Of a stretch of 64,000 nt of DNA, positions 11,627-20,208 are shown piece by piece (within the stretch, counting starts at the first letter, position 1; each line of letters opens with the position of its first letter). This stretch comes from Pseudomonas entomophila (GTDB lineage Bacteria > Pseudomonadota > Gammaproteobacteria > Pseudomonadales > Pseudomonadaceae). The stretch spans positions 27,267 to 91,266 of the forward strand of contig NZ_JAAMQJ010000018.1 of assembly GCF_013523125.1 (NCBI RefSeq), written 5' to 3'. The notes beneath the pieces are model-generated. The model searched no databases, was not told the origin of the DNA, and worked only from the letters and a program-made list of their open reading frames with translations. Made by a program: the position numbers and the translations under genes.

Positions 11627-12474
11627 GCTGAATGCTCCTCCAACAAAGTTCTGATGACCGGGATCAGGTCGCTGGCCGCCAGCCCGCGACCCTGCTGGCC
11701 CAGTCGTTCGCCGGCGCGGGCATGCAGCCAAACGCCGAGACATGCCGCCGCCCAGGCCTCCAGCCCCTGCGCCATCAAGGCCGCGAGCACGCCGGTCAGC
11801 ACATCACCGAGCCCGGCGCCGGCCATGGCCGGATGCCCATGGTCGCAGCGCGCCAGCCGTCCGGCCGGATCGGCCACCAGTGTTCCGGCGCCCTTGAGCA
11901 CGCAGACCACCCCGTACCGCTGTGCCAGTGCCCGCGCTGCACCCAGCCGATCGGCCTGCACGTCCTGGGTGGACAAGCCCAGCAGGCGTGCGGCTTCACC
12001 AGGATGGGGCGTGATCAGGCTGCCTTCGGGCAAGGTCATGGAAGCGCTGGCCAGCAGGTTGAGCGCATCGGCGTCCCAGACCTGCGGGACGCGTGCGGTG
12101 ACCACCGCAGACAGCAGACCGCGTCCCCAGGCCGCCTGCCCGAGCCCTGGGCCGACCACCACCACCGAGGCGCGCTCGAGCACTGGCATGAGCTGGTTGG
12201 CCGAAGCGACGCCCAGGCACATGGTCTCGGGCAGCCGGGTCAGACCGGCACCGACGTGCTCGGGCCGCGTGGCGACGCTGACCAGGCCGGCACCACAGCG
12301 CAAGGCCGCCTCGCTGCTGAGCAGGACCGAGCCGCCGGTACCGAAGTCGCCGCCGACGACCAGGACATGCCCGAAGTCGCCCTTGTGCGCGCCTGGCGAG
12401 CGAGGCGCAAGGCCCACGAGGTCCTCGCCGTGGATCGGTTGAGGGCTGCTTTGGCTGTGTTTGGTCTGAGGCAT
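11614..12474 (-). CDS. nnrD: ADP-dependent NAD(P)H-hydrate dehydratase NnrD
   Basis: Repairs hydrated NAD(P)H, a spontaneous damage product, using ADP. The 286-aa protein has the ribokinase-like YjeF C-terminal domain: GHVLVVGGDFGTGGSVLLSSEAALRCGAGLV near the start, LITPHPGEAARL in the middle and the catalytic loop GAGLGDVLTG. The separate epimerase domain found fused in E. coli is absent. Start ATG at 12474 (MPQTKHSQ) is chosen over an upstream in-frame codon because it leaves a promoter region shared with divergent queG. Confidence 0.93.
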   Translation of the reverse strand: MPQTKHSQSSPQPIHGEDLVGLAPRSPGAHKGDFGHVLVVGGDFGTGGSVLLSSEAALRCGAGLVSVATRPEHVGAGLTRLPETMCLGVASANQLMPVLERASVVVVGPGLGQAAWGRGLLSAVVTARVPQVWDADALNLLASASMTLPEGSLITPHPGEAARLLGLSTQDVQADRLGAARALAQRYGVVCVLKGAGTLVADPAGRLARCDHGHPAMAGAGLGDVLTGVLAALMAQGLEAWAAACLGVWLHARAGERLGQQGRGLAASDLIPVIRTLLEEHSACLA

Positions 12475-12524
12475 AAGGTCAACGGCTCCAATGTCTGGCA
12501 GAATTATACGCACCTGAGCCTGTA

Positions 12525-13601
12525 ATGCCTTGCCCATCCATGTCTGTCCACTCTCTCGATCTTGCCGCGCTGGCCCTGTCCGTCAAGGACTGGGGGCAAG
12601 CGCTGGGCTTTTCCCACGTTGGCATCGCCGGTATCGACCTGGGCGAGCACGAACATCACCTGCGTCGCTGGCTGGATGCCGGCCACCACGGCGACATGGA
12701 ATACATGGGCGCCCATGGCAACAAGCGATCGTACCCGGCCGAGCTGGTGCCCGGCACGGTGCGGGTGATTTCCCTGCGCATGGACTACCTGCCCGGCGAC
12801 ACCGCCATGGCCCAGCGCCTGACGCAGTCCGAGAAAGCCTACATCTCGCGCTACGCCCTGGGGCGCGACTACCACAAGCTGGTGCGCAAGCGCGTGCAGC
12901 ACCTGGCCGAGCGCATCCAGGGCGAGATCGGTCCCTTCGGTTTCCGCGCCTTCGTCGACAGCGCGCCGGTGCTGGAAAAGGCCCTGGCCCAGCAGGCCGG
13001 CCTGGGCTGGATCGGCAAGAACACCCTGCTGCTCAACCGCAAGGCCGGCAGCTACTTCTTTCTCGCCGAGCTGTTCGTCGACCTGCCCCTGCCGGTGGAC
13101 GAGGCCCAGGCCACCGAGCACTGCGGCCGCTGCCAGGCCTGCCTGGACATCTGTCCGACCCAGGCCTTCGTCGGCCCCTACCAGCTCGACGCACGGCGCT
13201 GCATTTCCTACCTGACCATCGAATTGAAGACCGCCATCCCGGTCGAGCTGCGCCCGCTCATCGGCAACCGCGTCTTCGGCTGCGACGACTGCCAGATCAC
13301 CTGCCCGTGGAACCGCTTCGCCCGCCCGACCGCCGAAAGCGACTTCATGCCCCGCCATGGCCTGGAGAATGCCGACCTGGCGGCGTTGTTCCTGTGGGAC
13401 GAAGCGACGTTCCTGAGCAGGACCGAAGGCTCGCCCTTGCGCCGTGCAGGATACGAACGCTGGCTGCGCAATCTGGCGGTGGGCCTGGGCAATGCGCCGT
13501 CCACGATCCCGGTGCTAGAGGCACTGCAGGCGCGACGCGATCACCCATCGGAGCTGGTGCGCGAGCATGTGGCATGGGCGCTCGAGCGGCATGGGGTGTA
13601 G
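12525..13601 (+). CDS. queG: epoxyqueuosine reductase QueG
   Basis: Cobalamin- and iron-sulfur-dependent enzyme for the last step of queuosine synthesis in tRNA. The 358-aa protein keeps the N-terminal cobalamin-binding part (FVDSAPVLEKALAQQAGLGWIGKNT) and two 4Fe-4S motifs, CGRCQACLDICP and CDDCQITCPWN, before a C-terminal HEAT-like helical tail. It is divergent from nnrD with about 50 bases between them. An internal ATG at 12540 is a possible alternative start. The stop codon is followed after one base by a heptamer repeat array. Confidence 0.96.
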   Translation: MPCPSMSVHSLDLAALALSVKDWGQALGFSHVGIAGIDLGEHEHHLRRWLDAGHHGDMEYMGAHGNKRSYPAELVPGTVRVISLRMDYLPGDTAMAQRLTQSEKAYISRYALGRDYHKLVRKRVQHLAERIQGEIGPFGFRAFVDSAPVLEKALAQQAGLGWIGKNTLLLNRKAGSYFFLAELFVDLPLPVDEAQATEHCGRCQACLDICPTQAFVGPYQLDARRCISYLTIELKTAIPVELRPLIGNRVFGCDDCQITCPWNRFARPTAESDFMPRHGLENADLAALFLWDEATFLSRTEGSPLRRAGYERWLRNLAVGLGNAPSTIPVLEALQARRDHPSELVREHVAWALERHGV

Positions 13602-13602
13602 G

Positions 13603-13714
13603 GCAAGCGGCAAGCGGCAAGCGGCAAGCGGCAAGCGGCAAGCGGCAAGCGGCAAGCGGCAAGCGGCAAGCGGCAAGCGGCAAGCGGCAAGCGGCAAGCG
13701 GCAAGCGGCAAGCG
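13603..13714 (+). repeat. 16 perfect copies of the heptamer GCAAGCG
   Basis: Exactly 112 bases made of 16 identical 7-bp units, starting one base after the queG TAG stop. It is the left arm of the composite heptamer element. A decayed inverted arm (CTTGCAGCTCGTAGCTCG) lies at about 13845-13862. No gene is seen in 13715-13875. Confidence 0.95.
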
Positions 13715-13875
13715 TTGGATGTCGTGGCTCCGAAGCGTTCCAAACGGCAGTGACGCCTGCCTTCTAATGACGCACTGCTGCCCTGCGCCCCTCAACCTCC
13801 ACCCATCCAACACCCTTACCTCTGCGTCAGACGCCCGCGGTCAACTTGCAGCTCGTAGCTCGCCACTCACCTCCC

Positions 13876-14487
13876 CTACGGCTGATCGTTGTAATGGAAC
13901 TTGGGCATTTCCCAGTGAAAGCGGATGGCCAGCAGACGGATCAGGAACCCGCCGAACAACGTCAGCAGCATGGATTGCTCCGGCGACACCTCGAAGTGCA
14001 CGCAGCCCAGGTAGAACCAGGCGGCCGCGAAAGACACGCTGGCATACAGCTCACGGCGAAACACCAGGGGAATGTCGTTGCAGAAGATGTCGCGCAGAAT
14101 GCCGCCGAAGACCCCGGTGATGACGCCGCTGATCGAGGCGACCAGCAGGCCCTGCCCCATTTCCAGGGCGGTCATGCAGCCGATCAGGGTGAAGGCCACC
14201 AGGCCCAGGGCGTCGAGCACCAGGAACAGCGAGCGCAAGTGGCGCATCAGCGGCGCGATGAAGACGGTCAGCAGCGCCGCGAAACTGGTCAGCACCAGGT
14301 ATTCGGGGTGCTTCACCCAAGTCAGCGGGTAATGCCCGAGCAACACATCACGCACCGAGCCGCCGCCCAGTGCGGTGATGCAGGCGATCAGCACCACCCC
14401 GAACCAATCCATGCCCCGTCGCCCTGCGGACAGTGCGCCAGTCATGGCTTCGGCGGTGATCGCGATCAGGTACAGCATCAGCAACAT
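13876..14487 (-). CDS. TRIC/UPF0126 family membrane protein (YicG-like)
   Basis: A 203-aa integral membrane protein with about seven hydrophobic segments. The two internally repeated halves have glycine-rich signatures GALSAGRRGMDWFGVVLIA...GGGSVRDVLLG and GVITGVFGGILRDIFCNDIPLV, typical of the trimeric intracellular cation channel (TRIC/UPF0126) family. Bacterial members conduct monovalent cations in vitro; the physiological role is not settled. GGAGG lies seven bases before the ATG at 14487. It is convergent with queG and flanked on both sides by heptamer arrays. Confidence 0.9.
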   Translation of the reverse strand: MLLMLYLIAITAEAMTGALSAGRRGMDWFGVVLIACITALGGGSVRDVLLGHYPLTWVKHPEYLVLTSFAALLTVFIAPLMRHLRSLFLVLDALGLVAFTLIGCMTALEMGQGLLVASISGVITGVFGGILRDIFCNDIPLVFRRELYASVSFAAAWFYLGCVHFEVSPEQSMLLTLFGGFLIRLLAIRFHWEMPKFHYNDQP

Positions 14488-14523
14488 GGCAGGCCTCCGA
14501 CAAAAAGGCGCGCAGTCTACCTT

Positions 14524-14633
14524 AGCTGCAAGCTGCAAGCTGCAAGCCGGAGCGCCGCCTCAACGTCCTGTCACACCCGACGCATCGCACCGCTGTCCGC
14601 TTACAGCTTGTCGCTTGTCGCTTGTCGCTTGCA
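14524..14633. repeat. composite heptamer element, copy 2
   Basis: Three AGCTGCA units (14524-14547), a core of about 58 bases, then four inverted units (GCTTGTC three times, GCTTGCA; 14606-14633). The core can be aligned by eye with the one at 62757-62812. Shared words in order are AGCC-GAGCG, CCTGTC, CGCACC, GTCC and CAGCTTG. The inverted arm begins 12 bases after the orn stop codon. Confidence 0.85.
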
Positions 14634-14645
14634 ACTCGCCCTCCC

Positions 14646-15188
14646 TCACACCTTGATGAAATGCTCACGGTAATGCCGCAACTCGGCGATCGACTCGCGA
14701 ATGTCGTCCAGGGCCAGGTGGGTATTGCCCTTGCGGAACCCATCACGCACCGCCGGTGCCCAGCGTGCGGCCAGTTCCTTGAGGGTGGAGACGTCCAGGT
14801 TGCGGTAGTGGAAGTAGGTTTCCAGCTCGCGCATGTGCCGGTACAGGAAGCGGCGGTCCTGACAGATGCTGTTGCCACAGATCGGCGACGTGCCCTTGGG
14901 CACCCATCGTTCCAGGAACGCCAGGGTCTGCGCCTCGGCCTCGGCCATGTCGATGCGGCTGTCGCGCACGCGCTGGGTCAGGCCCGAGGCACCGTGAGTG
15001 CGGGTGTTCCACTCGTCCATCCGCGCCAGCACCTCATCGCTGTGGTGGATGGCGATCACCGGGCCTTCGGCCAGGGTATTGAGATCACTGTCGGTGACGA
15101 TGGTGGCCATCTCGATGATGACGTCGCTATCCGGGTCCAGCCCGGTCATCTCCAGGTCGATCCAGATCAGGTTCTGTGGGTTCTGCAT
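14646..15188 (-). CDS. orn: oligoribonuclease Orn
   Basis: 3'-5' exoribonuclease that degrades RNA dinucleotides, including pGpG from cyclic-di-GMP turnover, and is essential in many gammaproteobacteria. The 180-aa protein opens [18 protein letters not shown] with the first DEDDh acidic pair. HxAxxD-like residues close the site near the C-terminus ([14 protein letters not shown]). The start at 15188 is chosen by homology. An upstream open extension overlaps the divergent rsgA gene and is rejected. Confidence 0.98.
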   Translation of the reverse strand: MQNPQNLIWIDLEMTGLDPDSDVIIEMATIVTDSDLNTLAEGPVIAIHHSDEVLARMDEWNTRTHGASGLTQRVRDSRIDMAEAEAQTLAFLERWVPKGTSPICGNSICQDRRFLYRHMRELETYFHYRNLDVSTLKELAARWAPAVRDGFRKGNTHLALDDIRESIAELRHYREHFIKV

Positions 15189-15324
15189 GCTTTGAGGCTC
15201 CTCGACTAGGCCATTATGGTAGCCCAGTTGCGTCGCGCATGCGCCGTCGACACGTGCGCGATCGCAGGGGGTGGGCATGCTAGACTGCCAGCCGTTTATT
15301 TCTGCTCGCCACCACGGAACATTC

Positions 15325-16356
15325 ATGGCCAAACGCCAGCTCAACCGTCGCCAGAACTGGCGCATCGAAAAAATCCAGGGCGAGCGCGCCGCACGTGCCG
15401 CCAAACGCGAACAGCAGGTGCTGCAGGAGCTCGAGGGCGGCGACCTGGGTCCGGAGCGGTTGGGCCTGGTGATCGCGCATTTCGGCGTGCAGGTCGATGT
15501 CGAAGCCCAGGATGGCGACGCGGCCGGCGAGCTTTTCCGCTGCCACCTGCGCGCCAACCTGCCCGCCCTGGTGACCGGCGACCGCGTAGTCTGGCGCGCC
15601 GGCAACCAGGGCATCGGCGTGATCGTCGCGCAGATGCCGCGCAGCACCGAACTGTGCCGCCCGAACAACCATGGCCAGCTCAAGCCGGTGGCGGCGAACG
15701 TCGACCGGATCGTCATCGTCTTCGCGCCGGCACCCGAGCCACAGGCCAACCTGATCGATCGCTACCTGGTAGCCGCCGAACATGCCGGCATCCAACCGCT
15801 GCTGTTGCTCAACAAGGCCGACCTGATCGACGACCATAACCGTGCGTCGCTGGAAGCGCTGCTGGCGGTGTACCGCAGCCTGGACTACCCCCTGCTGGAA
15901 GTCTCCGCCCACGGTGGCGACGGCATGCAGCGCCTGCAAGAGGCGCTGGACGGTTTCACCAGCGTGTTCGTCGGGCAGTCCGGCGTCGGCAAGTCCTCGC
16001 TGGTCAACAGTCTGCTGCCGGCGGCACGCACCCGAGTAGGCGACTTGTCCGACTGGTCCGGGCAAGGGACGCATACCACGACCACGGCACGGCTTTATCA
16101 CTTCCCCAACGGCGGCGACCTGATCGACTCGCCGGGCATCCGTGAATTCGGCCTGATGCACGTGAGTCGCGACGATGTCGAAGCTGGCTTCATCGAATTC
16201 CGCGATCTGCTGGGGCGGTGCCGCTTCCGCGACTGCAAGCATGACCGTGAGCCGGGCTGCGCGTTGTTGGGGGCATTGGAAGAGGGGCGGATCCAGCCGC
16301 AGCGGATGCACAGCTACCGGTCGATCATTGCCAGCTTGCCGGAAGATGAATACTGA
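15325..16356 (+). CDS. rsgA: small ribosomal subunit biogenesis GTPase RsgA
   Basis: Circularly permuted GTPase that checks late 30S maturation. The 343-aa protein has a basic N-terminus ([16 protein letters not shown]), an OB-fold, then the permuted G motifs: NKAD before the P-loop GQSGVGKSS at about residue 215, and [11 protein letters not shown]-terminal zinc-binding stretch [14 protein letters not shown] follows. Start ATG at 15325 is fixed by the conserved MAKRQL N-terminus. Divergent from orn. Confidence 0.97.
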   Translation: MAKRQLNRRQNWRIEKIQGERAARAAKREQQVLQELEGGDLGPERLGLVIAHFGVQVDVEAQDGDAAGELFRCHLRANLPALVTGDRVVWRAGNQGIGVIVAQMPRSTELCRPNNHGQLKPVAANVDRIVIVFAPAPEPQANLIDRYLVAAEHAGIQPLLLLNKADLIDDHNRASLEALLAVYRSLDYPLLEVSAHGGDGMQRLQEALDGFTSVFVGQSGVGKSSLVNSLLPAARTRVGDLSDWSGQGTHTTTTARLYHFPNGGDLIDSPGIREFGLMHVSRDDVEAGFIEFRDLLGRCRFRDCKHDREPGCALLGALEEGRIQPQRMHSYRSIIASLPEDEY

Positions 16357-16591
16357 AGGCTGAGGATGTTTTGGAAAACGCCAGAAGGCGGGTGTGGGAG
16401 ATTCTACGATTTCTGCCAAGTGCTGATGTGATCCCAATCGCGGCCGGTCCGGCGCCCTGGCAGAGACTGCTCCTACACCCGTAGCCGCACCACAGTATTG
16501 CAGGCTATCGCGGCCCCCTGTGGGAGCTGGCTTGCCCGCTCCCACACCAGAACGTGTGCGCCTGCCAGCACACTGGCCGCGATCAGGGCGT
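16357..16591. repeat. REP-rich interval between convergent rsgA and motB
   Basis: Contains a decayed version of the stop-proximal motif just after rsgA (around 16361-16388, ending TTTTGGAAAACGCC) and REP-type palindrome halves, for example GTGGGAGCTGGCTTGCCCGC near 16520-16539 followed by CTCCCACA. No open frame with coding character was seen. Confidence 0.7.
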
Positions 16592-17641
16592 TCACCCTTC
16601 TCTGGCTTCGTCCAGCTTCAGCGTGCCGTTGTCGAAGATGTTCAGCTTCTGCCGTAGCTCGCGCGGCTGCATCGGCGCCGCGCTGCTCTGATCGGGTGCG
16701 GTAGCCCCAGGCGCCGCCGGTGAGGGTACAGGCGCATTCGGCGCAGGCGTCGGCACTGCGCTGGGTGCAGCCTCTGGCGTGGCCGGGGCGCTCTGCTCGC
16801 CTTCGATGTCGCGCTGTGCCTTCTTGGTCAGGACGATGATGTCGATGCGTCGGTTGACCGGGTTGTACGGGTCCTTGCGGTCGAACAGCGACGACGACGC
16901 ATAACCCACCACCCGCGCCACCTGCTCGTCCGGGTAACCACCCACCACCAGCGCCCGCCGCGCCGCGTTGGCGCGGTTGGCCGACAGTTCCCAGTTGCCG
17001 AACTCGCCATTGCCGGTATAGGCCTTGGCGTCGGTATGACCGCTGACACTGATCTTGTTCGGCACGCCCTTGATGGTGTCGGCCATGGCCAACAGGATGT
17101 CCTCGAAGTAGGGCTGCAACCGCGCGCTGCCCAATGCGAACATCGGCCGGTTCTCGGCGTCCATGATCTGGATGCGCAGACCGTCCTGGGTGATCTCGAA
17201 CAGGATCTGGTCCTTGAACTTCTGTAGCTCGGGATTCTCCTCGACCTTGTTCTGCAACTCCTGCAACAGCAGCTCCAACCGTTCGTGCTCCAGTTGTTCG
17301 GCCATGGTCTGCACCTGGTCCTGGTCCAGCTCCAGGTTGTCGCGCTTGAGCGGCTCGGTCTTCTGCTCAGGGTTGATGGTCTTGTCCGGCGACAGCTCCG
17401 GTGAGCCGCCCAGGTCGATGACGTAGGGCGTGCCGCTTTCCGTGAACCCGATCGGGTCCTTGAAATAGCCGGCGATGGAGAGCTTCTGCTCGGGCGTGGC
17501 GGTCGACAGCAGCCACAGCACCAGGAAGAACGCCATCATCGCCGTGGCGAAGTCGGCGAAGGCGATCTTCCAAGCGCCGCCATGGTGCCCGCCGCCGAAG
17601 CGCTTGACGCGCTTGATGATGATCGGCTGATTGTTCTCCAT
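16592..17641 (-). CDS. motB: flagellar motor stator protein MotB
   Basis: Ion-conducting, peptidoglycan-anchored stator subunit. The 349-aa protein has the short cytoplasmic start MENNQPIIIKRVKR, the plug/TM string WKIAFADFATAMMAFFLVLWLL with the essential channel aspartate at about D30, and an OmpA-like domain (ISVSGHTDAKAY, ELSANRANAARRAL, NRRIDIIVL). A Pro/Ala-rich tail follows. It lies three bases after motA. The sequence resembles the MotAB rather than the MotCD type of Pseudomonas by the GGGHHGGAWKIA opening. Confidence 0.96.
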   Translation of the reverse strand: MENNQPIIIKRVKRFGGGHHGGAWKIAFADFATAMMAFFLVLWLLSTATPEQKLSIAGYFKDPIGFTESGTPYVIDLGGSPELSPDKTINPEQKTEPLKRDNLELDQDQVQTMAEQLEHERLELLLQELQNKVEENPELQKFKDQILFEITQDGLRIQIMDAENRPMFALGSARLQPYFEDILLAMADTIKGVPNKISVSGHTDAKAYTGNGEFGNWELSANRANAARRALVVGGYPDEQVARVVGYASSSLFDRKDPYNPVNRRIDIIVLTKKAQRDIEGEQSAPATPEAAPSAVPTPAPNAPVPSPAAPGATAPDQSSAAPMQPRELRQKLNIFDNGTLKLDEAREG

Positions 17642-17644
17642 GAC

Positions 17645-18496
17645 TCAACGACCGCGGACGGCTTGTTCCAGCTCGGCGAAGCTCGGGCGGTGCTTGGGGT
17701 ACAGCACCTTGCGCCCGAACTCGACGGCCAGCGACGGCGGCATGCCGGAAGCGGACGCCACCAGGGACGCCTTGATCGCTTCATACAGGTTCACTTCTTC
17801 CTTGGCATCGTGGGCCAGGCAGGTGGCCAGCGGGCCGAAGAACCCGTAGGCGGCCAGGATACCGAAGAAGGTACCGACCAAGGCCGCGCCCACGTGCATG
17901 CCGATCGCCGCCTGGTCGCCATCGCCCAGCGAGGCCATGGTCACCACGATGCCCAGCACCGCCGCGACGATACCGAAACCGGGCATGCCGTCGGCCACCC
18001 CGGTCACCGCATGGGAGGGGTGTTCGAGCTCTTCCTTGAGGCTCAGCAGCTCCATGTCGAACAGGCCTTCAAGCTCGTGGGGGGCCATGTTGCCGGTCGA
18101 CATGATGCGCAGGTAGTCGCAGATGTAGGCCGTCATGCGCTCATCGGCCAGCACCCCAGGGTACTTGGCGAAGATCGGGCTGGCGGCAGGGTCTTCGATG
18201 TCGGCCTCGACCGCCATCATGCCTTCGCGACGGCTCTTGTTGAGGATCTCGTAGACCAACCCGAGCACGTCGAGGTAGAACGCGTGGGTGAAGCGCGAGC
18301 CGAACATCTTCAGCGACTTCTTGATCACGTGCAGAGTCATGTAGCCAGGGTTGGCCTGGAGAAACGCACCGAAGGCGGCCCCGCCGATGATCATGACCTC
18401 GAAAGGCTGGATCAATGCCGCGATCTTGCCGTGGGAAAGCACGTATCCGCCGAGCACACTCGCGAATACGACGATGATGCCGATAATTTTAGCCAT
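17645..18496 (-). CDS. motA: flagellar motor stator protein MotA
   Basis: Four-helix partner of MotB. The 283-aa protein begins MAKIIGIIVVFASVLGGYVLSHG. It contains the long cytoplasmic loop with charged residues that touch FliG (ALNKSRREGMMAVEADIEDP-like stretch) and the conserved prolines near the last two membrane helices (GMPGFGIVAAVLGIVVTMASLG). A sigma-28 type promoter lies upstream at 18560-18586, tying it to late flagellar expression. Confidence 0.97.
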   Translation of the reverse strand: MAKIIGIIVVFASVLGGYVLSHGKIAALIQPFEVMIIGGAAFGAFLQANPGYMTLHVIKKSLKMFGSRFTHAFYLDVLGLVYEILNKSRREGMMAVEADIEDPAASPIFAKYPGVLADERMTAYICDYLRIMSTGNMAPHELEGLFDMELLSLKEELEHPSHAVTGVADGMPGFGIVAAVLGIVVTMASLGDGDQAAIGMHVGAALVGTFFGILAAYGFFGPLATCLAHDAKEEVNLYEAIKASLVASASGMPPSLAVEFGRKVLYPKHRPSFAELEQAVRGR

Positions 18497-18559
18497 GGTT
18501 CAAAGCACTTGCTGTCGTGGTCAGGGGGTGGGGCGGGCGCTCGAAAACGCTTCTTCTCC

Positions 18560-18586
18560 TTATCGGCAGAACTGCGCCAGACTATA
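18560..18586 (-). promoter_or_regulatory. FliA (sigma-28) promoter of motAB
   Basis: Read on the minus strand: TATA (18583-18586), a 15-base spacer, then GCCGATAA (18560-18567). The second box is a perfect match to the known FliA -10 element and the spacer length is the optimal 15; the -35 TATA matches three of four bases of TAAA. It lies about 65 bases before the motA ATG. Confidence 0.75.
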
Positions 18587-18626
18587 GTCAGTCCAATCGA
18601 AAAGCCAGTTGAAGGCCGATACCAGA

Positions 18627-20162
18627 ATGCCAGATGACGCCAAGGTGACCACCAAGTCCCCCGTTACGCTCGACGCCTGGGTCAAGCTGCTGGACGGCGT
18701 GCGCCTGCCGGTGCCCAAGGCCAGCCATGACCGGGTGCTGTCGGCCATCAACGACAGCCGGCGCTCGCTACGCGACATCGCCGACCTGATGCAGGGTAGC
18801 CCGGCGCTGGTGCTCAGCGTGATGCGCGAGGCCAACCACTCGGCCAACGCCAGCCAGGCCGAGCCTGCGGAAAGCCTGGAGATCGCGCTCAACCGCCTGG
18901 GTCTGGAGCGCACGGTGCGCCTGCTGGCACGTCTGCCGGCGCTGGACGCCGATACCATCCCTCCAGTCCTGCGCCAGTTCCAGATGATCAGCCAGCATGC
19001 CAGTCAGCAGGCCAGCGGTCTGTTCGCCAGCCGTCTGGCCCGGCTGTGGCAGGAAATCCATTGGGGCAGCCTGCTGTTCCTGTCGCCCCTGTGGCCGCTG
19101 GCGGCGACCTATCCGGCACTGCTCGATGCCTGGGAGCTGCGAGTGATCCACAAGGGCGAAGACGCCACGGCAGTCGAGCACGAGCTGTTCGGCGTGCGCA
19201 TCATGGAGCTGTGCCAGGCCGTGGCCACCCACTGGCGCCTGCCGGAATGGGTGACCCAAGGCTATCGCCTGTTGCTCGAGGAGCGTGAACAGCTGGTGCA
19301 GGTGCTGAGCATCGCCCGCGAACCCGAACCGCTGGTGCAGCAACAGCGGCTGGACGAAGAACCTGGCCTGCGTCGCTGGTTCAACCAGCCGGCCAACACG
19401 GTGCTGCTGGCCAACGGCCTGGCGCTGGCAGCGCAGGTCGGCTGGGACAACCCGCACCTGCTGCGCTGGCAGTTGCTCACCAGCCTGTACCTGCAGACCT
19501 CGCTGGACGACGTGCAACAGCAGGTCCACCAGCAGGCCGCCGCCAGCGCCCGTCGCCATGCGCGCAAGGCCCTGTTCCACCCGGCCGAGGCCCTGATCTG
19601 GCCCTGGGACCAGCGCCGCCCCCATCCGGACATGCTGACACCTGCGCCGCCCAGCGCCCAGGACATGCAGCAGTGGCGTCGGTTGTGCAACGAACTGCTG
19701 GCCCAGCCCAGCCCCTTCACCAATCTCGTGCACCTGGCCACCCAAGCGCGCGAAGCCCTGCTGCTCAGCGGCATGCAGCGGGTCCTGCTGCTGGCGCTGG
19801 ACCGGGTCAACGAGCGCCTGCGCGTGGTGCAGAGCGTCGGCCTGCCGGCCGAGGCCACACGCCTGGCGTTGACCCTCGACCAGAGCCCCGTCCTGCAGAA
19901 GCTCACCGGTCAACCGGGCCAATTGCGTCTCACGCCCGAGAACCGTACGCGCCTGTCGAGCCTGCTGCCTGCGCCTCTATGGGCGCTGTGGCGCAGCGAG
20001 CACCTGCTGATGCGCTCGCTGGCCGTCAATGGCCAGGTGGTGATGCTGATGATCGTCGACCAGCATGGCCGCCCATTGAGCGACGTCAGCGTGCAGGCCG
20101 TCGGCAAGACCGCCCAGTGCATCGAGCGTGCGCTGGCCACCTTCGGTAGCCGCAACGCCTGA
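18627..20162 (+). CDS. HDOD domain-containing protein
   Basis: A 511-aa cytoplasmic protein. The N-terminal half (about 15-290) reads as an HDOD domain: RRSLRDIADLMQGSPALVLSVMREANHS and LEIALNRLGLERTVRLLARL. HDOD domains are degenerate HD domains found in signalling proteins, without the catalytic His-Asp pair. The C-terminal part (about 360-505) may be a GAF-like sensor fold (RVLLLALDRVNERLRVVQSVG). Start ATG 18627 is preferred over TTG 18609. It is divergent from motA, but function is unknown. Confidence 0.8.
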   Translation: MPDDAKVTTKSPVTLDAWVKLLDGVRLPVPKASHDRVLSAINDSRRSLRDIADLMQGSPALVLSVMREANHSANASQAEPAESLEIALNRLGLERTVRLLARLPALDADTIPPVLRQFQMISQHASQQASGLFASRLARLWQEIHWGSLLFLSPLWPLAATYPALLDAWELRVIHKGEDATAVEHELFGVRIMELCQAVATHWRLPEWVTQGYRLLLEEREQLVQVLSIAREPEPLVQQQRLDEEPGLRRWFNQPANTVLLANGLALAAQVGWDNPHLLRWQLLTSLYLQTSLDDVQQQVHQQAAASARRHARKALFHPAEALIWPWDQRRPHPDMLTPAPPSAQDMQQWRRLCNELLAQPSPFTNLVHLATQAREALLLSGMQRVLLLALDRVNERLRVVQSVGLPAEATRLALTLDQSPVLQKLTGQPGQLRLTPENRTRLSSLLPAPLWALWRSEHLLMRSLAVNGQVVMLMIVDQHGRPLSDVSVQAVGKTAQCIERALATFGSRNA

Positions 20163-20208
20163 GCCTTGCGCTACAATCGCCCCTTCAACGTCCCCGTGGA
20201 GACTGTGG

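Noticed and set aside
13603..13714. DnaA-box or origin iterons
   Set aside because: The unit GCAAGCG does not resemble a DnaA box or known iterons, and dnaA, dnaN and parAB are not nearby.
13345..13813. Proteins made of repeated QAASGKR or RLPLAAC
   Set aside because: Translation of the 7-bp array in any frame gives a 7-residue repeat. No ribosome site or homologous domain; it overlaps the 3' end of queG.
14646..15749. 367-aa extended form of oligoribonuclease
   Set aside because: The added residues overlap the divergent rsgA gene and are not family-like. The 180-aa form is the known size.
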